A DNA stretch of 64,000 nucleotides from Aldehydirespirator sp965221185 (GCA_965221185.1 OZ244866.1:2914001-2978000); one strand, 5' to 3'. Positions 1 to 8,252 are shown, counted from the stretch's first letter. Translations and numbers: made by a program. Notes: generated by a model not told the origin, from the letters alone.

Positions 1-2
1 GC

Positions 3-263
3 AACGACGGCGCCAACAGGACCGCTGCTGTTCTGGGGCGAGGTGTCGTGACAGTGGTTCCGGTCACCTCCAACACTGAGAAGGTCCACCCCTTCCAAGT
101 GGTGCTGGCCGCGGCCAGCACCGGCCTCAGCCTTGACTCGAAGGCCCAGGCCGAACAGATCAGATCGGTAGACGTCAGACGCATCGGCAGCCTGGTCGGC
201 ATGGTGCCGCTCGATCTCATGGCGCAGATAGACGACGCCATGCGCCTGCACCTCGAACTCTGA
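3..263 (+). CDS. MazF/PemK-type mRNA interferase toxin, C-terminal part (5' end outside window)
   Basis: The frame is already open at the left edge and ends in TGA at 261-263, so roughly the first 25-30 residues lie outside the window. The visible 86 residues contain the MazF core strand VVTVVPVTSN, the block QIRSVDVRRIG and a C-terminal MAQIDDAMRLHLEL helix, all typical of MazF/PemK endoribonucleases. The family cleaves mRNA and is neutralised by a small MazE/AbrB-type antitoxin, which would be expected just upstream. A GTG at 48 would start inside the conserved fold, so it is not taken as the true start. The 3' end looks intact. Confidence 0.85.
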   Translation, partial: NDGANRTAAVLGRGVVTVVPVTSNTEKVHPFQVVLAAASTGLSLDSKAQAEQIRSVDVRRIGSLVGMVPLDLMAQIDDAMRLHLEL

Positions 264-277
264 CTGTGGGCCGTGGT

Positions 278-406
278 GTGATCTTTGTTGGTGGGGCTGT
301 TCACCCCATGGGCAGTCCGGCGGCGGTGGAGGCGGTGCGGGTGGACGGGCGCCGGATCATTGGAGCTGGAGCTGACGGCCGAGCCGTTGGAGGACGTCCG
401 AGCTAG
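278..406 (+). pseudogene. amidohydrolase N-terminal remnant
   Basis: A 42-codon frame from GTG 278 to TAG 404-406 reads VIFVGGAVHPMGSPAAVEAV followed by RVDGRRIIGAGADG. This resembles the N-terminal beta-sandwich strands of amidohydrolases of the YtcJ/imidazolonepropionase type. The frame stops before any metal-binding HxH motif, so it cannot be a working enzyme. It lies between the MazF gene and the 3' end of mtnA. I read it as a decayed leftover, though a chance ORF in GC-rich DNA cannot be excluded. Confidence 0.45.
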
Positions 407-429
407 CTGAGGACCCCACGGTGCCGCGG

Positions 430-1449
430 CTAGGCGGGGGTTTGGTGTTGGTCTAGGCGGACTATTCGGCGGTCGGTCACGACTGCGGTGATCAGGTCGG
501 CTGGGGTTACGTCGAAGGCGGGGTTGGCGGCGGCGGTGCCGTCGGGGGCGGTGGCCACGCCGGCCAGCGACACCACCTCGTCGATGCCCCGGTCCTCGAT
601 CTCGATGCTGGCGCCGTCGGGGGTTTCGGCGTCGACGGTGGACTCGGGGGCTACCACGATGAACGGGACGCCGGCGTGGCGGGCGCCCAGCGCCAGCGAG
701 AACGTGCCGATCTTGTTGGCGGTGTCGCCGTTGGCGGCGACGCGGTCGGCGCCGGTGAGCACCACGTCGGCCTCGCCCCGGGCCAGCATGAACGGGGCGG
801 CCGAGTCGACCAGCAAGCGGTGGGGGGCGCCCATGCGGTCCAGCTCCCAGGCGGTGAGGCGGGCGCCCTGCAGCAGGGGTCTCGTCTCCAGGGCCAGAGC
901 CTCGGCCAGCTGGCCCCGCTCGTGCAGAGTCTGGATGACGGCCAGGGCGGTGCCCCGCTCCACCGCGGCCAGACCGCCGGTGTTGCAGATGGTCATGGCC
1001 CGCACGTCGGCGCGGCCCACCAGATCGAGCACCAGGTCGGCGCCGAGGGTTCCCATGGCAACGGAGGCGGCCAGCTCCTCGTCCCGGACGGCTTGGGCCT
1101 CGGCCAGGACCGCGTCGAAGCCCTCGGAGGCGCGGGCCGCGGCCCGATCCACCATGCGGGCCAGGTTCACGGCGGTAGGGCGGGCCTCGCGGAGCTGGGC
1201 CACGGCGTTGTCGAACGCCGGACCGCTGGAGCCGTGGGCCCGCACGGCCAGCGCCACCCCGAAGGCGCCGGCCACTCCGATGGCGGGGGCGCCCCGCACC
1301 GAGAGTCGCTGGATGGCGGCCACCATGTCGGGCACATTGTCGATGCGCAGCATGGTGTAGGCGGCGGGCAAGGCGGTCTGGTCGACCATTTCGACCGCGC
1401 CGTCGGCCCCGCCGACCCAGTCCAGCGTCCGCAGCCCACTGCCATCCAC
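430..1449 (-). CDS. mtnA: S-methyl-5-thioribose-1-phosphate isomerase
   Basis: A 339-residue protein of the eIF2B-like isomerase family, at the usual length. It converts 5-methylthioribose-1-phosphate to methylthioribulose-1-phosphate in methionine salvage. The substrate-binding block RGAPAIGVAGAFG is near residue 52, the catalytic cysteine in TICNTGGLA is Cys155, and the catalytic aspartate in TGADRVAANGD is Asp235. The start is GTG at 1449. It is divergent from an MTA/SAH deaminase gene across a 240-bp spacer carrying two copies of a 47-bp dyad. A neighbouring deaminase and a purine nucleoside phosphorylase suggest that its substrate is made through methylthioinosine. Confidence 0.93.
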   Translation of the reverse strand: MDGSGLRTLDWVGGADGAVEMVDQTALPAAYTMLRIDNVPDMVAAIQRLSVRGAPAIGVAGAFGVALAVRAHGSSGPAFDNAVAQLREARPTAVNLARMVDRAAARASEGFDAVLAEAQAVRDEELAASVAMGTLGADLVLDLVGRADVRAMTICNTGGLAAVERGTALAVIQTLHERGQLAEALALETRPLLQGARLTAWELDRMGAPHRLLVDSAAPFMLARGEADVVLTGADRVAANGDTANKIGTFSLALGARHAGVPFIVVAPESTVDAETPDGASIEIEDRGIDEVVSLAGVATAPDGTAAANPAFDVTPADLITAVVTDRRIVRLDQHQTPA

Positions 1450-1513
1450 GCCTCGGCATGCTAGTAGTCAGCCATTTCTTCCTACGTGTCCCCGCCTCTT
1501 TGACTTGTTGAGC

Positions 1514-1646
1514 GGCTCGGAGCCTCAGGAACTGGCAGCGCTTCGCCCGGTATGTGTGCATTCCACTGCCAGTTCGGCGCGCAAGGCTCGGAGCCTCAGG
1601 AACTGGCAGCGCTTCGCCCGGTATGTGTGCATTCCACTGCCAGTTC
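1514..1646. repeat. hairpin array I: two 62-bp units, each with a 47-bp dyad
   Basis: Two identical 62-bp units lie at 1514-1575 and 1585-1646, with a 71-bp period. Each contains a 47-bp dyad (1529-1575 and 1600-1646) whose arms are GAACTGGCAG and CTGCCAGTTC around a 27-nt centre. Each unit also starts with the small palindrome GGCTCGGAGCC. The array lies in the divergent promoter region between mtnA and the deaminase gene. A related array with the same 47-bp dyad length is at 19377-19567. Confidence 0.85.
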
Positions 1647-1692
1647 AGCGTCATAGGGATTTCGAGAGGACAGGGCGCTCTCTAGGGTTGGC

Positions 1693-3021
1693 GTGATGGA
1701 CCGGTACCTGTGTGACCTGCTCGTCACCATGGACGGGCCGGCCGGAGGTGTGCCCGCGCCGATAGCGGACGGGGCTGTGGATGTGGGCGACGACGGGCGG
1801 ATCGTCTGGTGCGGCCCGGCCGCGGCTGCGCCCGAGCTCGAACCGGGTGCCACCGTGCACAGGACTGGGATCCTCATGCCGGGCCTGATCAGCGCCCACT
1901 GCCACACGCCGATGGTGCTGCTGCGGGGCGCGGGCGAGGGACTGCCGGTGGACCGGTGGCTGCACGAGGTGATGTGGCCGCGGGAATCCAAGCTCACCGG
2001 TGACGACGTGCGGGTCGGGATGCGGCTGGGCGCGGCCGAGATGCTGTCCAACGGCATCACCACCACGATGGAGATGTACTTCCACGGCCAGGCCGTCGCG
2101 GAGGGCGCTACCGACGCCGGGCTGCGCTGCCTGGTGACCCCGGGCGTGATCGAGGATCCCGACTTCAGCGAAGCCGCACCGTGGCCCGACCAGCTCGACG
2201 ACATGGTGACCCTGCGGGACCGTTGGGCCGGCAACGACCTGATCAGGGCGGGGGTCGCGGCCCACGCGGCCTATTCGGTGTCGACGGAGTGCCTGAGCGC
2301 CATCGCCTCCTACGCGGCCGACACCGGAATGCCCGTGCACACCCATCTGGCCGAGGAGCAATGGGAGGACGCCGCGGTGCGGGAGCTCTCCGGGGGGCTG
2401 GGGGCGCCGGAGTACCTGGAGTCGCTGGGGCTGCTGGACGTCGACATGATCGCGGCCCACGGCGTGTGGCTCACCGCCGACGACATCGAGGTGCTGGCCC
2501 GCAACGACACCGCGGTGGTGCACTGCCCGTGCTCGAACGCCAAGCACGCCTCCGGGGTGGCGCCGGTGGAGGAGATGCGGGCGGCCGGGCTGCGGCTGGC
2601 CATAGCCACCGACGGGCCGGCGTCACACCATCGCCTCGACCTGTTCGAGGAGATGCGCACCGCCATCCGGACCGCCCGGATCCGCTCCGGCGACGCCCAG
2701 ACCCTCCCGCCGGCCGAGGCGCTGCGGATGACCACCGCGGGAGCGGCCGAAGTACTGGGGTGGGGCGGCGAGCTGGGACGGCTGGCGCCGGGATGCTGGG
2801 CTGACATGATGGCGCTCTCGGCAGCCGAGCCGGCGCTGAACCCGGTGATCGAGGGCGAGGACGACCCGCTGTCGCGGATCGTGTGGTCGGGCTCCCCCGG
2901 CGCGGTCAGCGGGGTGTGGGTGGCCGGACGCAAGGTGGTGGAGGACGGCCGGATGCTGACCCTCGACATGGCCGAAGCGGTGGCCGAGGCCGAGGCCCGG
3001 GCCCGCCGTCTGGCCCGATGA
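1693..3021 (+). CDS. mtaD: 5'-methylthioadenosine/S-adenosylhomocysteine deaminase-like amidohydrolase
   Basis: A 442-residue metal-dependent amidohydrolase expected to deaminate MTA to methylthioinosine and possibly SAH to S-inosylhomocysteine. Metal and active-site motifs run in the usual order: SAHCHTPMVL near residue 69, HTHLAEEQWED near 215, AAHGVWLT near 255, and the aspartate loop ATDGPASHH near 305. The start is GTG 1693 or the next codon, ATG 1696. Pairing with mtnA is the arrangement known from Pseudomonas aeruginosa methylthioinosine salvage. The gene's last codons are part of a 39-bp unit repeated downstream. Other nucleoside or cytosine-type deaminase activity is possible. Confidence 0.82.
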   Translation: MMDRYLCDLLVTMDGPAGGVPAPIADGAVDVGDDGRIVWCGPAAAAPELEPGATVHRTGILMPGLISAHCHTPMVLLRGAGEGLPVDRWLHEVMWPRESKLTGDDVRVGMRLGAAEMLSNGITTTMEMYFHGQAVAEGATDAGLRCLVTPGVIEDPDFSEAAPWPDQLDDMVTLRDRWAGNDLIRAGVAAHAAYSVSTECLSAIASYAADTGMPVHTHLAEEQWEDAAVRELSGGLGAPEYLESLGLLDVDMIAAHGVWLTADDIEVLARNDTAVVHCPCSNAKHASGVAPVEEMRAAGLRLAIATDGPASHHRLDLFEEMRTAIRTARIRSGDAQTLPPAEALRMTTAGAAEVLGWGGELGRLAPGCWADMMALSAAEPALNPVIEGEDDPLSRIVWSGSPGAVSGVWVAGRKVVEDGRMLTLDMAEAVAEAEARARRLAR

Positions 3022-3107
3022 CCGGCAGCACAGGAACACCAACCGCGGTCCGCCCGATGACCGGCAGCACAGGAACACCAACCGCGGTCGGCCCGATGAC
3101 CGGCAGC
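3013..3107. repeat. 39-bp tandem repeat copying the gene's 3' end
   Basis: Units start at 3013, 3052 and 3091; the third is partial. Each starts with GCCCGATGACCGGCAGC, so the deaminase stop codon at 3019-3021 is itself part of the first unit. The repeat fills the whole gap to the next gene. Confidence 0.9.
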
Positions 3108-3121
3108 TCCGGGGCGGTGCG

Positions 3122-3574
3122 ATGAACGCTGACGACGTGATCGAGCTGCTGGGGCTGGAACCGATGGAGATCGAGGGCGGGACATGGGCCCAGACTTGGC
3201 GCGACGAGCGGTCGACGGCCATCTACTTCTTGATGAGGCCGGGCGACTTCTCGGCCCTGCACCGGCTCACCGGCCCAGAGCTCTGGCACCACTACGCGGG
3301 CGCGGCTGTGGAGATGCTGCTACTGGAGCCGGACGGCGCAGTGAACCGGCCGGTGCTGGGCGACGATCTGGCAGGCGGGCAGCGCCCCGTGGCGGCCGTG
3401 CCAGCAGGGGTGTGGATGGCGGCGGGCACGACCGGCGACTGGTCACTGGTCGGCACCACCATGGCGCCCCCGTTCCAGCCCGACGGCTTCGAGCTGGGCG
3501 ACCCCGACGAGCTGGTCGAGGCCTACCCCGAGGCCGCCGCCGACATCGCCCGATTCACCCGGAGGGCGTTGTGA
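3122..3574 (+). CDS. cupin_5 (DUF985) family protein
   Basis: A 150-residue single-domain cupin. Family-typical elements are visible: an AIYFLM-like strand (here TAIYFLMRPGDFS), the pair LHRLTGPELWHHYAGAA, a GDDLAGGQRP turn, a VPAGVWMAA strand and LVGTTMAPPF near the end. DUF985 proteins are small sugar- or nucleotide-sugar-like cupins without an agreed reaction. The gene follows the deaminase and precedes an SDR on the same strand, so a part in thio-sugar or nucleoside salvage is possible but is inference. The ATG at 3122 directly follows the 39-bp repeat, and the last nine codons are duplicated near 3658. Confidence 0.8.
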   Translation: MNADDVIELLGLEPMEIEGGTWAQTWRDERSTAIYFLMRPGDFSALHRLTGPELWHHYAGAAVEMLLLEPDGAVNRPVLGDDLAGGQRPVAAVPAGVWMAAGTTGDWSLVGTTMAPPFQPDGFELGDPDELVEAYPEAAADIARFTRRAL

Positions 3575-3657
3575 CTCCCGTCCTCATGACAGGCGAGGTG
3601 ACCCGCTGCCCCCAGGCCACGCCAAGGCCGCGCCCGCGGGACCGACGCCTCCGCCTC

Positions 3658-3687
3658 ATCGCCCGCTTCACGCGGAGGGTGTTGTGA
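3658..3687. repeat. near-copy of the preceding gene's 3' end, carrying the next gene's RBS
   Basis: This 30-bp stretch matches 3545-3574 (the end of the cupin gene) at 27 of 30 bases. Both end in a GTGA. In this second copy, GGAGGG stands 8 nt upstream of GTG 3684, so the duplicated end supplies the ribosome-binding site of the SDR gene. Confidence 0.85.
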
Positions 3688-4457
3688 GCGAGCTGCCTCC
3701 ACCCGATGAGATGATCCAGCTGGACGGGCGGGTGATCGTGGTGACCGGCGCCGGGGGCGGCATCGGCGGTGGGATCGCCCGTCGCCTCATGGCCGCGGGG
3801 GCGACGGTGGTGGCCCATACCCGCACGTCGCCGGTAGAGCACCTGGTGGACGACGGTGGCGGGCCGTTGGCGTCGGTGACAGCCGACCTCGCCGATCCCG
3901 GCGCCGCCGAGCGGGTGGTGCAGGCTGCGGTCGATGCCCGCGGGCGCATCGACGGGCTGGTCAACAACGCCGGCATCCAGCCCGTCGTGCACTTCACCGA
4001 GATGAGCGACGGCGAGTGGACCGAGATGATCGACACCAACCTCACCGCCGTCCACCGGCTCACCAGGGCGGCGGCCGAGGCGATGCGGACGCAGGGCACC
4101 AGCGGGTCGATCGTGCACATCGCGTCCATCGAGGGACGCCAGCCCACCGACTTCCACGGCCACTACGCCACCGCCAAAGCCGGCCTGCTGATGCACGCCC
4201 GAGCCGCGGCCGGTGCCTACGGACCCCACGGCGTGCGGGTCAACAGCGTGTCGCCCGGCTTGATCGACCGGCCCGGCCTGGCCGAAGACTGGCCCGAGGG
4301 TGTGGCCCGATGGCACGCAGCCGCGCCCCTGGGCAGGCTCGGCACGCCCGAGGACATCGGCGACGCCTGCGTGTTCCTGTGCTCCGACCTGGCCCGCTGG
4401 ATCACCGGCGCCGACCTGGCAGTGGACGGCGGGGTCCTGACCCGCCCCACCTGGTAG
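3684..4457 (+). CDS. short-chain dehydrogenase/reductase
   Basis: A 257-residue classical SDR. The Rossmann motif TGAGGGIGGGI is near residue 20, NNAG near 93, the catalytic serine in HIASIEG near 145 and the YxxxK pair in HYATAKAGL near 160. The C-terminal ITGADLAVDGG strand is complete. The GTG start at 3684 is chosen because of the GGAGGG site before it. The substrate is unknown; lying in a methylthioadenosine salvage set, it could act on a thio-sugar or its aldehyde, which is inference only. Confidence 0.88.
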   Translation: MSELPPPDEMIQLDGRVIVVTGAGGGIGGGIARRLMAAGATVVAHTRTSPVEHLVDDGGGPLASVTADLADPGAAERVVQAAVDARGRIDGLVNNAGIQPVVHFTEMSDGEWTEMIDTNLTAVHRLTRAAAEAMRTQGTSGSIVHIASIEGRQPTDFHGHYATAKAGLLMHARAAAGAYGPHGVRVNSVSPGLIDRPGLAEDWPEGVARWHAAAPLGRLGTPEDIGDACVFLCSDLARWITGADLAVDGGVLTRPTW

Positions 4458-4508
4458 CCCCTGCGGCTGCCGACACAGAACTCTGTGGCGAGATACGGCA
4501 GGGTTACC

Positions 4509-5264
4509 ATGGTGGTCACCGAGGAATCCGGTCATTCACCACGGAGGAACGTCATCGAGGACGAGCGATTCACGCGACGGCTCTACACAGTCGCAGTAGC
4601 GGCGCGTCTAGTGGGCATGAGCCCGTCCACTCTGCGTACCTGGTCGCACGGCTACGAGAAGGCGTTCACAGACCGGCCGCCGGTGAAGCAGGGGCCGGTG
4701 ATCACCGCCATGAAGAACGGCTCCTCGGACCGACGGTCGATTCCGTTCATCGGGCTTGTTGAGGCGACCGTCGTCCAGGCGTTTCGCCGCACAGGTCTCC
4801 CGTTGCAGAGAATCCGCAAGGCGCTCGAGGTTCTGGCCAGCCAGGGTGAGCTCGAACACGCGCTCGCGTCACAACAGATGTACAGCGACGGCGCAAACGT
4901 CTTGTACAACTACGCGGACCAGCACAAGGACCAGCAGCTCAGACTGCTAACACTGACTGTTGTACAGACCGGCCAGCGGGTCTTTCACGAAGTCATCGAC
5001 GAATACCTCAAGCGGATCACCTTCGGCGATGAATGGGCAACAGAACTCATCCTTCCGGTCACCGAGCGGCGGCTGTTGCGAGTGGTTCCAGACGTTGCGG
5101 GCGGTGACGCCCTGTTCATGGAGGGGGGCGCGCCGCTGTCGGCCGTGAAATCGCGTGTAGCTGCGCGCGAGCCCATCGAGTCCATTGCGGCCGACTACGG
5201 GACGCCCGCCGAAGACATAAGGGAAGCCCTCTGTGCGATCTGGCCGACGAAGGCCGCGGCCTGA
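4509..5264 (+). CDS. DUF433-type antitoxin with MerR-like N-terminal HTH
   Basis: About 251 residues from ATG 4509; an in-frame GTG at 4485 is an alternative start. The N-terminal part YTVAVAARLVGMSPSTLRTW is a MerR-like helix-turn-helix. The C-terminal block FMEGGAPLSAVKSRVAAREP, then IESIAADYGTPAEDIREAL, is a DUF433 domain. Such proteins pair with PIN-like ribonuclease toxins as VapBC45-type modules, and the next gene is such a toxin with a 32-bp overlap. The antitoxin is expected to repress its own promoter. The pair interrupts an otherwise metabolic gene set. Confidence 0.82.
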   Translation: MVVTEESGHSPRRNVIEDERFTRRLYTVAVAARLVGMSPSTLRTWSHGYEKAFTDRPPVKQGPVITAMKNGSSDRRSIPFIGLVEATVVQAFRRTGLPLQRIRKALEVLASQGELEHALASQQMYSDGANVLYNYADQHKDQQLRLLTLTVVQTGQRVFHEVIDEYLKRITFGDEWATELILPVTERRLLRVVPDVAGGDALFMEGGAPLSAVKSRVAAREPIESIAADYGTPAEDIREALCAIWPTKAAA

Positions 5265-5682
5265 CACACCGCCGCCAGTCTTCTTCCTTGACCCAGGACT
5301 GGGCCGTCGTCTGGTTGCCGAAGCGATCCGCGCCCTCGGCTATGAAGCGCTACCGATGGCGGACGTATACCCGGACGGCGTCGACCAGCGAATCGCCGAT
5401 CCTGAGTGGATTCAGCGAGCCGACCGAGAAGGTTGGATCGTGTTGACGAAAGACCCTTCGATCATCCGCGACCACGATGACGTGCTGGCCGAAACGACAC
5501 TGCGGGTGTTCGCGTTCAACAACGCCAACGTCACGGGCGCTGAACTCGTGACTCGGCTCGAGTCCAACTTCAACCGAATCCTGCAGCGGTCCGCCAAACG
5601 CGGTCCGTACGTATGGGTGATTGCCCGCGACGGCCTGGACCTTCGCTGGCCAAAGCCCTCAGATGAGCGGAGGAACCCATGA
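5233..5682 (+). CDS. DUF5615/PIN-like domain toxin, partner of the DUF433 antitoxin
   Basis: A 149-residue PIN-like protein. The core strand VFFLDPGLGRRLVAEAIRAL carries the first acidic residue, ADPEWIQRADREGWIVLTKD carries the central acidic residues, and RVFAFNNANVTGAELV follows. This matches PIN-like toxins paired with DUF433 antitoxins, predicted to be metal-dependent RNases. GTG 5233 is the only sensible start in this frame before the conserved strand. Its TGA at 5680-5682 overlaps the ATG of the downstream phosphorylase by 4 bp, so the toxin and a metabolic enzyme appear translationally coupled. Confidence 0.78.
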   Translation: MRSGRRRPRPDTPPPVFFLDPGLGRRLVAEAIRALGYEALPMADVYPDGVDQRIADPEWIQRADREGWIVLTKDPSIIRDHDDVLAETTLRVFAFNNANVTGAELVTRLESNFNRILQRSAKRGPYVWVIARDGLDLRWPKPSDERRNP

Positions 5683-6503
5683 GTGAGTTGTATGAGCGGT
5701 TGCAGCGGACCGCGGCGGTGCTGGCCGGGCGGACGGGGTGCGAGCGTCACGACGTGGTTGTGGTGCTGGGGTCGGGGCTGGGGGCGTATCCCGACCGGAT
5801 ACGAGACAAGGTGGCGGTGTCGTACCGGGACCTGCCCGGGTTCCCGATCCCCACCGCAATCGGCCACGCCGGCACGGCCTACTCGGCGCAGATGGGCGAC
5901 AACCGGGTGCTGCTGCTGTCGGGGCGGGCCCACGCCTACGAGGGCCACGACCCGGAGTCGATCACGTTCGCGGTGCGGGCCGCGATCACCGCGGGATGCC
6001 GGGTGGTGGTGCTGACCAACGCGGCCGGGTGCTGCGGCGAGGGCATGGCCGCCGGCGACCTGGCCGTGATCACCGACCATGTGAACCTGGCCGGGATCAG
6101 CGCGCTGGCCGGCCCCAACGACGAGCGCCTCGGCCCCCGCTTCACCGACATGACCGACGTGTACACGCCCGAATTGCGGGCCAGGGCCCACGAGGCCGCG
6201 TCCCGGCTGGGGCAGACGCTGCAGCAGGGCGTGTACTTCTGGTTCCACGGCCCGATGTTCGAGACCCCCGCCGAGATCCGCATGGCCAAGGCCCTGGGCG
6301 GGTCGATGGTGGGCATGTCCACCGTGCCCGAGGCCACCGCAGCCCGCCACATGGGCGCACAGGTGCTGGGCATATCGCTGTGCACCAACCTGGCCGCAGG
6401 CATCTCCGAGGTGCCGCTGTCGCACACCGAGGTGATCGAGACCGCAGCCGCCGCCTCCGAGCGCTTCAGCGCCCTCTTCGACGAGCTCCTGCCAACCCTC
6501 TAG
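5679..6503 (+). CDS. punA: purine nucleoside phosphorylase (trimeric PNP-I family)
   Basis: A 274-residue member of the trimeric nucleoside phosphorylase family. Phosphate-site GSGLGAYPD is near residue 30, LSGRAHAYEGH near 79, TNAAG near 113, the purine-binding GPMFETPAEIR near 190, VGMSTVPE near 207, CTNLAAGI near 232 and SHTEVIE near 246. The FETxAE and TN motifs favour 6-oxopurine nucleosides such as inosine and guanosine. Together with the MTA deaminase and MtnA it could phosphorolyse methylthioinosine to methylthioribose-1-phosphate; that role is inference. The start is ATG 5679 with GCGGAGGAACCC in front, overlapping the toxin stop. Confidence 0.9.
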   Translation: MSELYERLQRTAAVLAGRTGCERHDVVVVLGSGLGAYPDRIRDKVAVSYRDLPGFPIPTAIGHAGTAYSAQMGDNRVLLLSGRAHAYEGHDPESITFAVRAAITAGCRVVVLTNAAGCCGEGMAAGDLAVITDHVNLAGISALAGPNDERLGPRFTDMTDVYTPELRARAHEAASRLGQTLQQGVYFWFHGPMFETPAEIRMAKALGGSMVGMSTVPEATAARHMGAQVLGISLCTNLAAGISEVPLSHTEVIETAAAASERFSALFDELLPTL

Positions 6504-6515
6504 GAGCATGTGCGG

Positions 6516-6762
6516 TAGGTGATGACGCTTCGCGGTGCGGCGTTGTGTCTCCCGGTCTTGTTCGCTGCGCTCACGGGCCGCTCGGGCCACGGCCCGAAAA
6601 TATCCAAATATGTAGAGAAACCCGTCACATAGGAGCAATACCCGTGCAGATTTGAGGCGAGCTTGACATAGGGCTACTCACGGGACGCTCGGGCCACGGC
6701 CTCGCTGAACGCTGAACGCGTCGCCAGAGTCTCCACGAGTTGCTGCCTACCCGCTCGGCCTC
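6516..6762 (+). repeat. dispersed intergenic repeat, copy A (longest)
   Basis: This element fills most of the 310-bp gap between the phosphorylase and fic. Segments 6516-6683 recur inverted at 21104-21266, including the AT-richer centre with ATATGTAGAGAAAC and CAGATTTGAGGCGAGCTTG. The right end, CTACCCGCTCGGCCTC, recurs in copies C, D, E and F. No protein-coding gene is recognised inside. Confidence 0.85.
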
Positions 6763-6774
6763 CAAGAAAGCCCA

Positions 6775-6801
6775 ACTACTAACCTAGTAGATATTAGTAG
6801 T
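6775..6801. promoter_or_regulatory. inverted repeat just downstream of fic
   Basis: ACTACTAA (6775-6782) and TTAGTAGT (6794-6801) form a dyad 12 bp past the fic stop. The same ACTAA/TTAGT core appears in the palindrome upstream of fic at 8205-8233. It could be an operator, a terminator stem or an element boundary. The AT-rich composition contrasts with the GC-rich surroundings. Confidence 0.5.
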
Positions 6802-6812
6802 GAATTAGTATT

Positions 6813-8177
6813 TCACTCGTGTGATTCATCGGCCAGCGTCCGGAGCCGACCGGAGAGGTCATCGACGGGCCAGAACTCGAACTTCTTACCCGACTGGACC
6901 CTACTAAGAACGCCCAGACTCTGAAGGCCTAGCAAGTCGGTGCGTGCAGACTGATAGGCCACGCGATGCACGCGCTCGTGCCCGGCGATTGTGAAGTAGG
7001 AATCGGGATCGCGCAACGCTTCCCCGATGACCGCGAGCTGGCGGTGGTTGAGGCCCGGAACACCACGCAGCAGCCGCTCCACCGCAGAGATCTCCGAGAC
7101 TCTGCGACCCAGGTAGGTCCGTAACTCTTCAATGGCGAGTTCCAGCACTTCAAGTTGGTGGATCACGAAATAGGTGACGTCGTTGGAGTCGGTCTCGGTG
7201 TACAGGTACGAGAGGACGTACTCGCGAAGAGACTTGCGGAGGATGGACGAGATGGAGATGTACTGGGCCAGCCAATAGCCGGAACGAAGCATCGACCAGT
7301 AGAAGAGGGCGCGGGCCGTGCGCCCGTTGCCGTCAGCGAACGGATGGTCATAGCCAATCCAGAAGTGGAGCAGGATGGCCCGCACTACAGGATGCAGGAA
7401 GCCGTCCCCTACGTCTCCGTTGGCGAAGGCGCAGAACCGCTCAAGCCGAGCCGGGAGCTCTTCGGCTGGCGGCGGCACGTGCAGGACTTGGGCGTGATCC
7501 CACTCGACTACCACCCGGTCCTCACCAGGCCTCTGGAGCCTCCCCGATTCGGATTCATCGTCGAGGGTCCCGTCAGTGACGATCCGATGCAGTTCTAGGA
7601 CATGATCGGGGGCTAGCGCCTCACCAGAGCCAGCGGTCTCCTGAGCCTTTCGCATTGCCAAGTAGTTGTTGAGAATCATGCGTTCGCTTGTGTCGCGCGG
7701 CTCGCGGTGCGTCCTGAGGAGTTCCTTGGCGACGCGGCGGGTGGTCGCCGCGCCCTCTAGGAGACTGGATGTGATGGCCTCCTCGACCGACGACGACACT
7801 AGATATCGGTTGCGGGAACCGACGTTGGCAACGATGTCGTCGGTCTCGATGCGACCGCTGGCCTGCTGGTCGATCCGGTGGACCATCTCCTGGATCCGGT
7901 CGATGTTCGTGAGCCGGAACGGACGGCCGTCGGTACCGGTTACAGGAAGTGTCCGAGCCTGGCTCATCCTGCTCACAGCGGTGCGAGCCCACCACTCCTG
8001 CAGCGTTAGGCCATCAGTAGGCCGCCGGTGCCGCATCTGGTCCCAGTGCAGGTAGCGCCCCCTGTCATCAACGGGACGGCCTTCGGAGAAGACTTCAAAC
8101 AGACGCTGCGGGTCGTCGTCGGCAATCTCCGACAGCAACTGCGGCATGTCCGGTGGTGACAGTGGCTTCTTCATCAT
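6813..8177 (-). CDS. fic: Fic family protein (class II, self-inhibited AMPylase-like)
   Basis: A 454-residue Fic/DOC protein. The catalytic loop HPFADGNGR spans residues 278-286, with the transferring histidine at 278. An N-terminal inhibitory helix motif S137-x3-E141-G142 matches the class II consensus in which a glutamate blocks ATP binding. The C-terminal ~100 residues look like the winged-helix domain common in stand-alone bacterial Fic proteins. Such enzymes transfer AMP or another nucleotide moiety to hydroxyl side chains of target proteins. The start is one of two tandem ATGs at 8177/8174, with GAAGGG upstream. The gene is bracketed by related AT-rich dyads. Target unknown. Confidence 0.9.
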   Translation of the reverse strand: MMKKPLSPPDMPQLLSEIADDDPQRLFEVFSEGRPVDDRGRYLHWDQMRHRRPTDGLTLQEWWARTAVSRMSQARTLPVTGTDGRPFRLTNIDRIQEMVHRIDQQASGRIETDDIVANVGSRNRYLVSSSVEEAITSSLLEGAATTRRVAKELLRTHREPRDTSERMILNNYLAMRKAQETAGSGEALAPDHVLELHRIVTDGTLDDESESGRLQRPGEDRVVVEWDHAQVLHVPPPAEELPARLERFCAFANGDVGDGFLHPVVRAILLHFWIGYDHPFADGNGRTARALFYWSMLRSGYWLAQYISISSILRKSLREYVLSYLYTETDSNDVTYFVIHQLEVLELAIEELRTYLGRRVSEISAVERLLRGVPGLNHRQLAVIGEALRDPDSYFTIAGHERVHRVAYQSARTDLLGLQSLGVLSRVQSGKKFEFWPVDDLSGRLRTLADESHE

Positions 8178-8204
8178 GTCGCCCTTCGTCCCACGCTGTC
8201 AGGT

Positions 8205-8233
8205 TACTACTAATTCTCTCAAGATTAGTAGTA
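8205..8233. promoter_or_regulatory. perfect 10-bp palindrome upstream of fic, probable operator
   Basis: TACTACTAAT (8205-8214) and ATTAGTAGTA (8224-8233) form a perfect inverted repeat with a 9-nt spacer, 28 bp upstream of the fic start. The position and symmetry suit an autoregulatory operator; the Fic C-terminal winged helix could be the binding domain, which is inference. Confidence 0.6.
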
Positions 8234-8252
8234 GATTGCAACCCTGCTGTTG

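Noticed and set aside
6516..6762. Small conserved peptide encoded by the dispersed repeat
   Set aside because: Copies A and B share an open frame, with peptides like ARAARERSE, but copies C and D do not keep length or start. Homologous GC-rich DNA alone explains the open frame.
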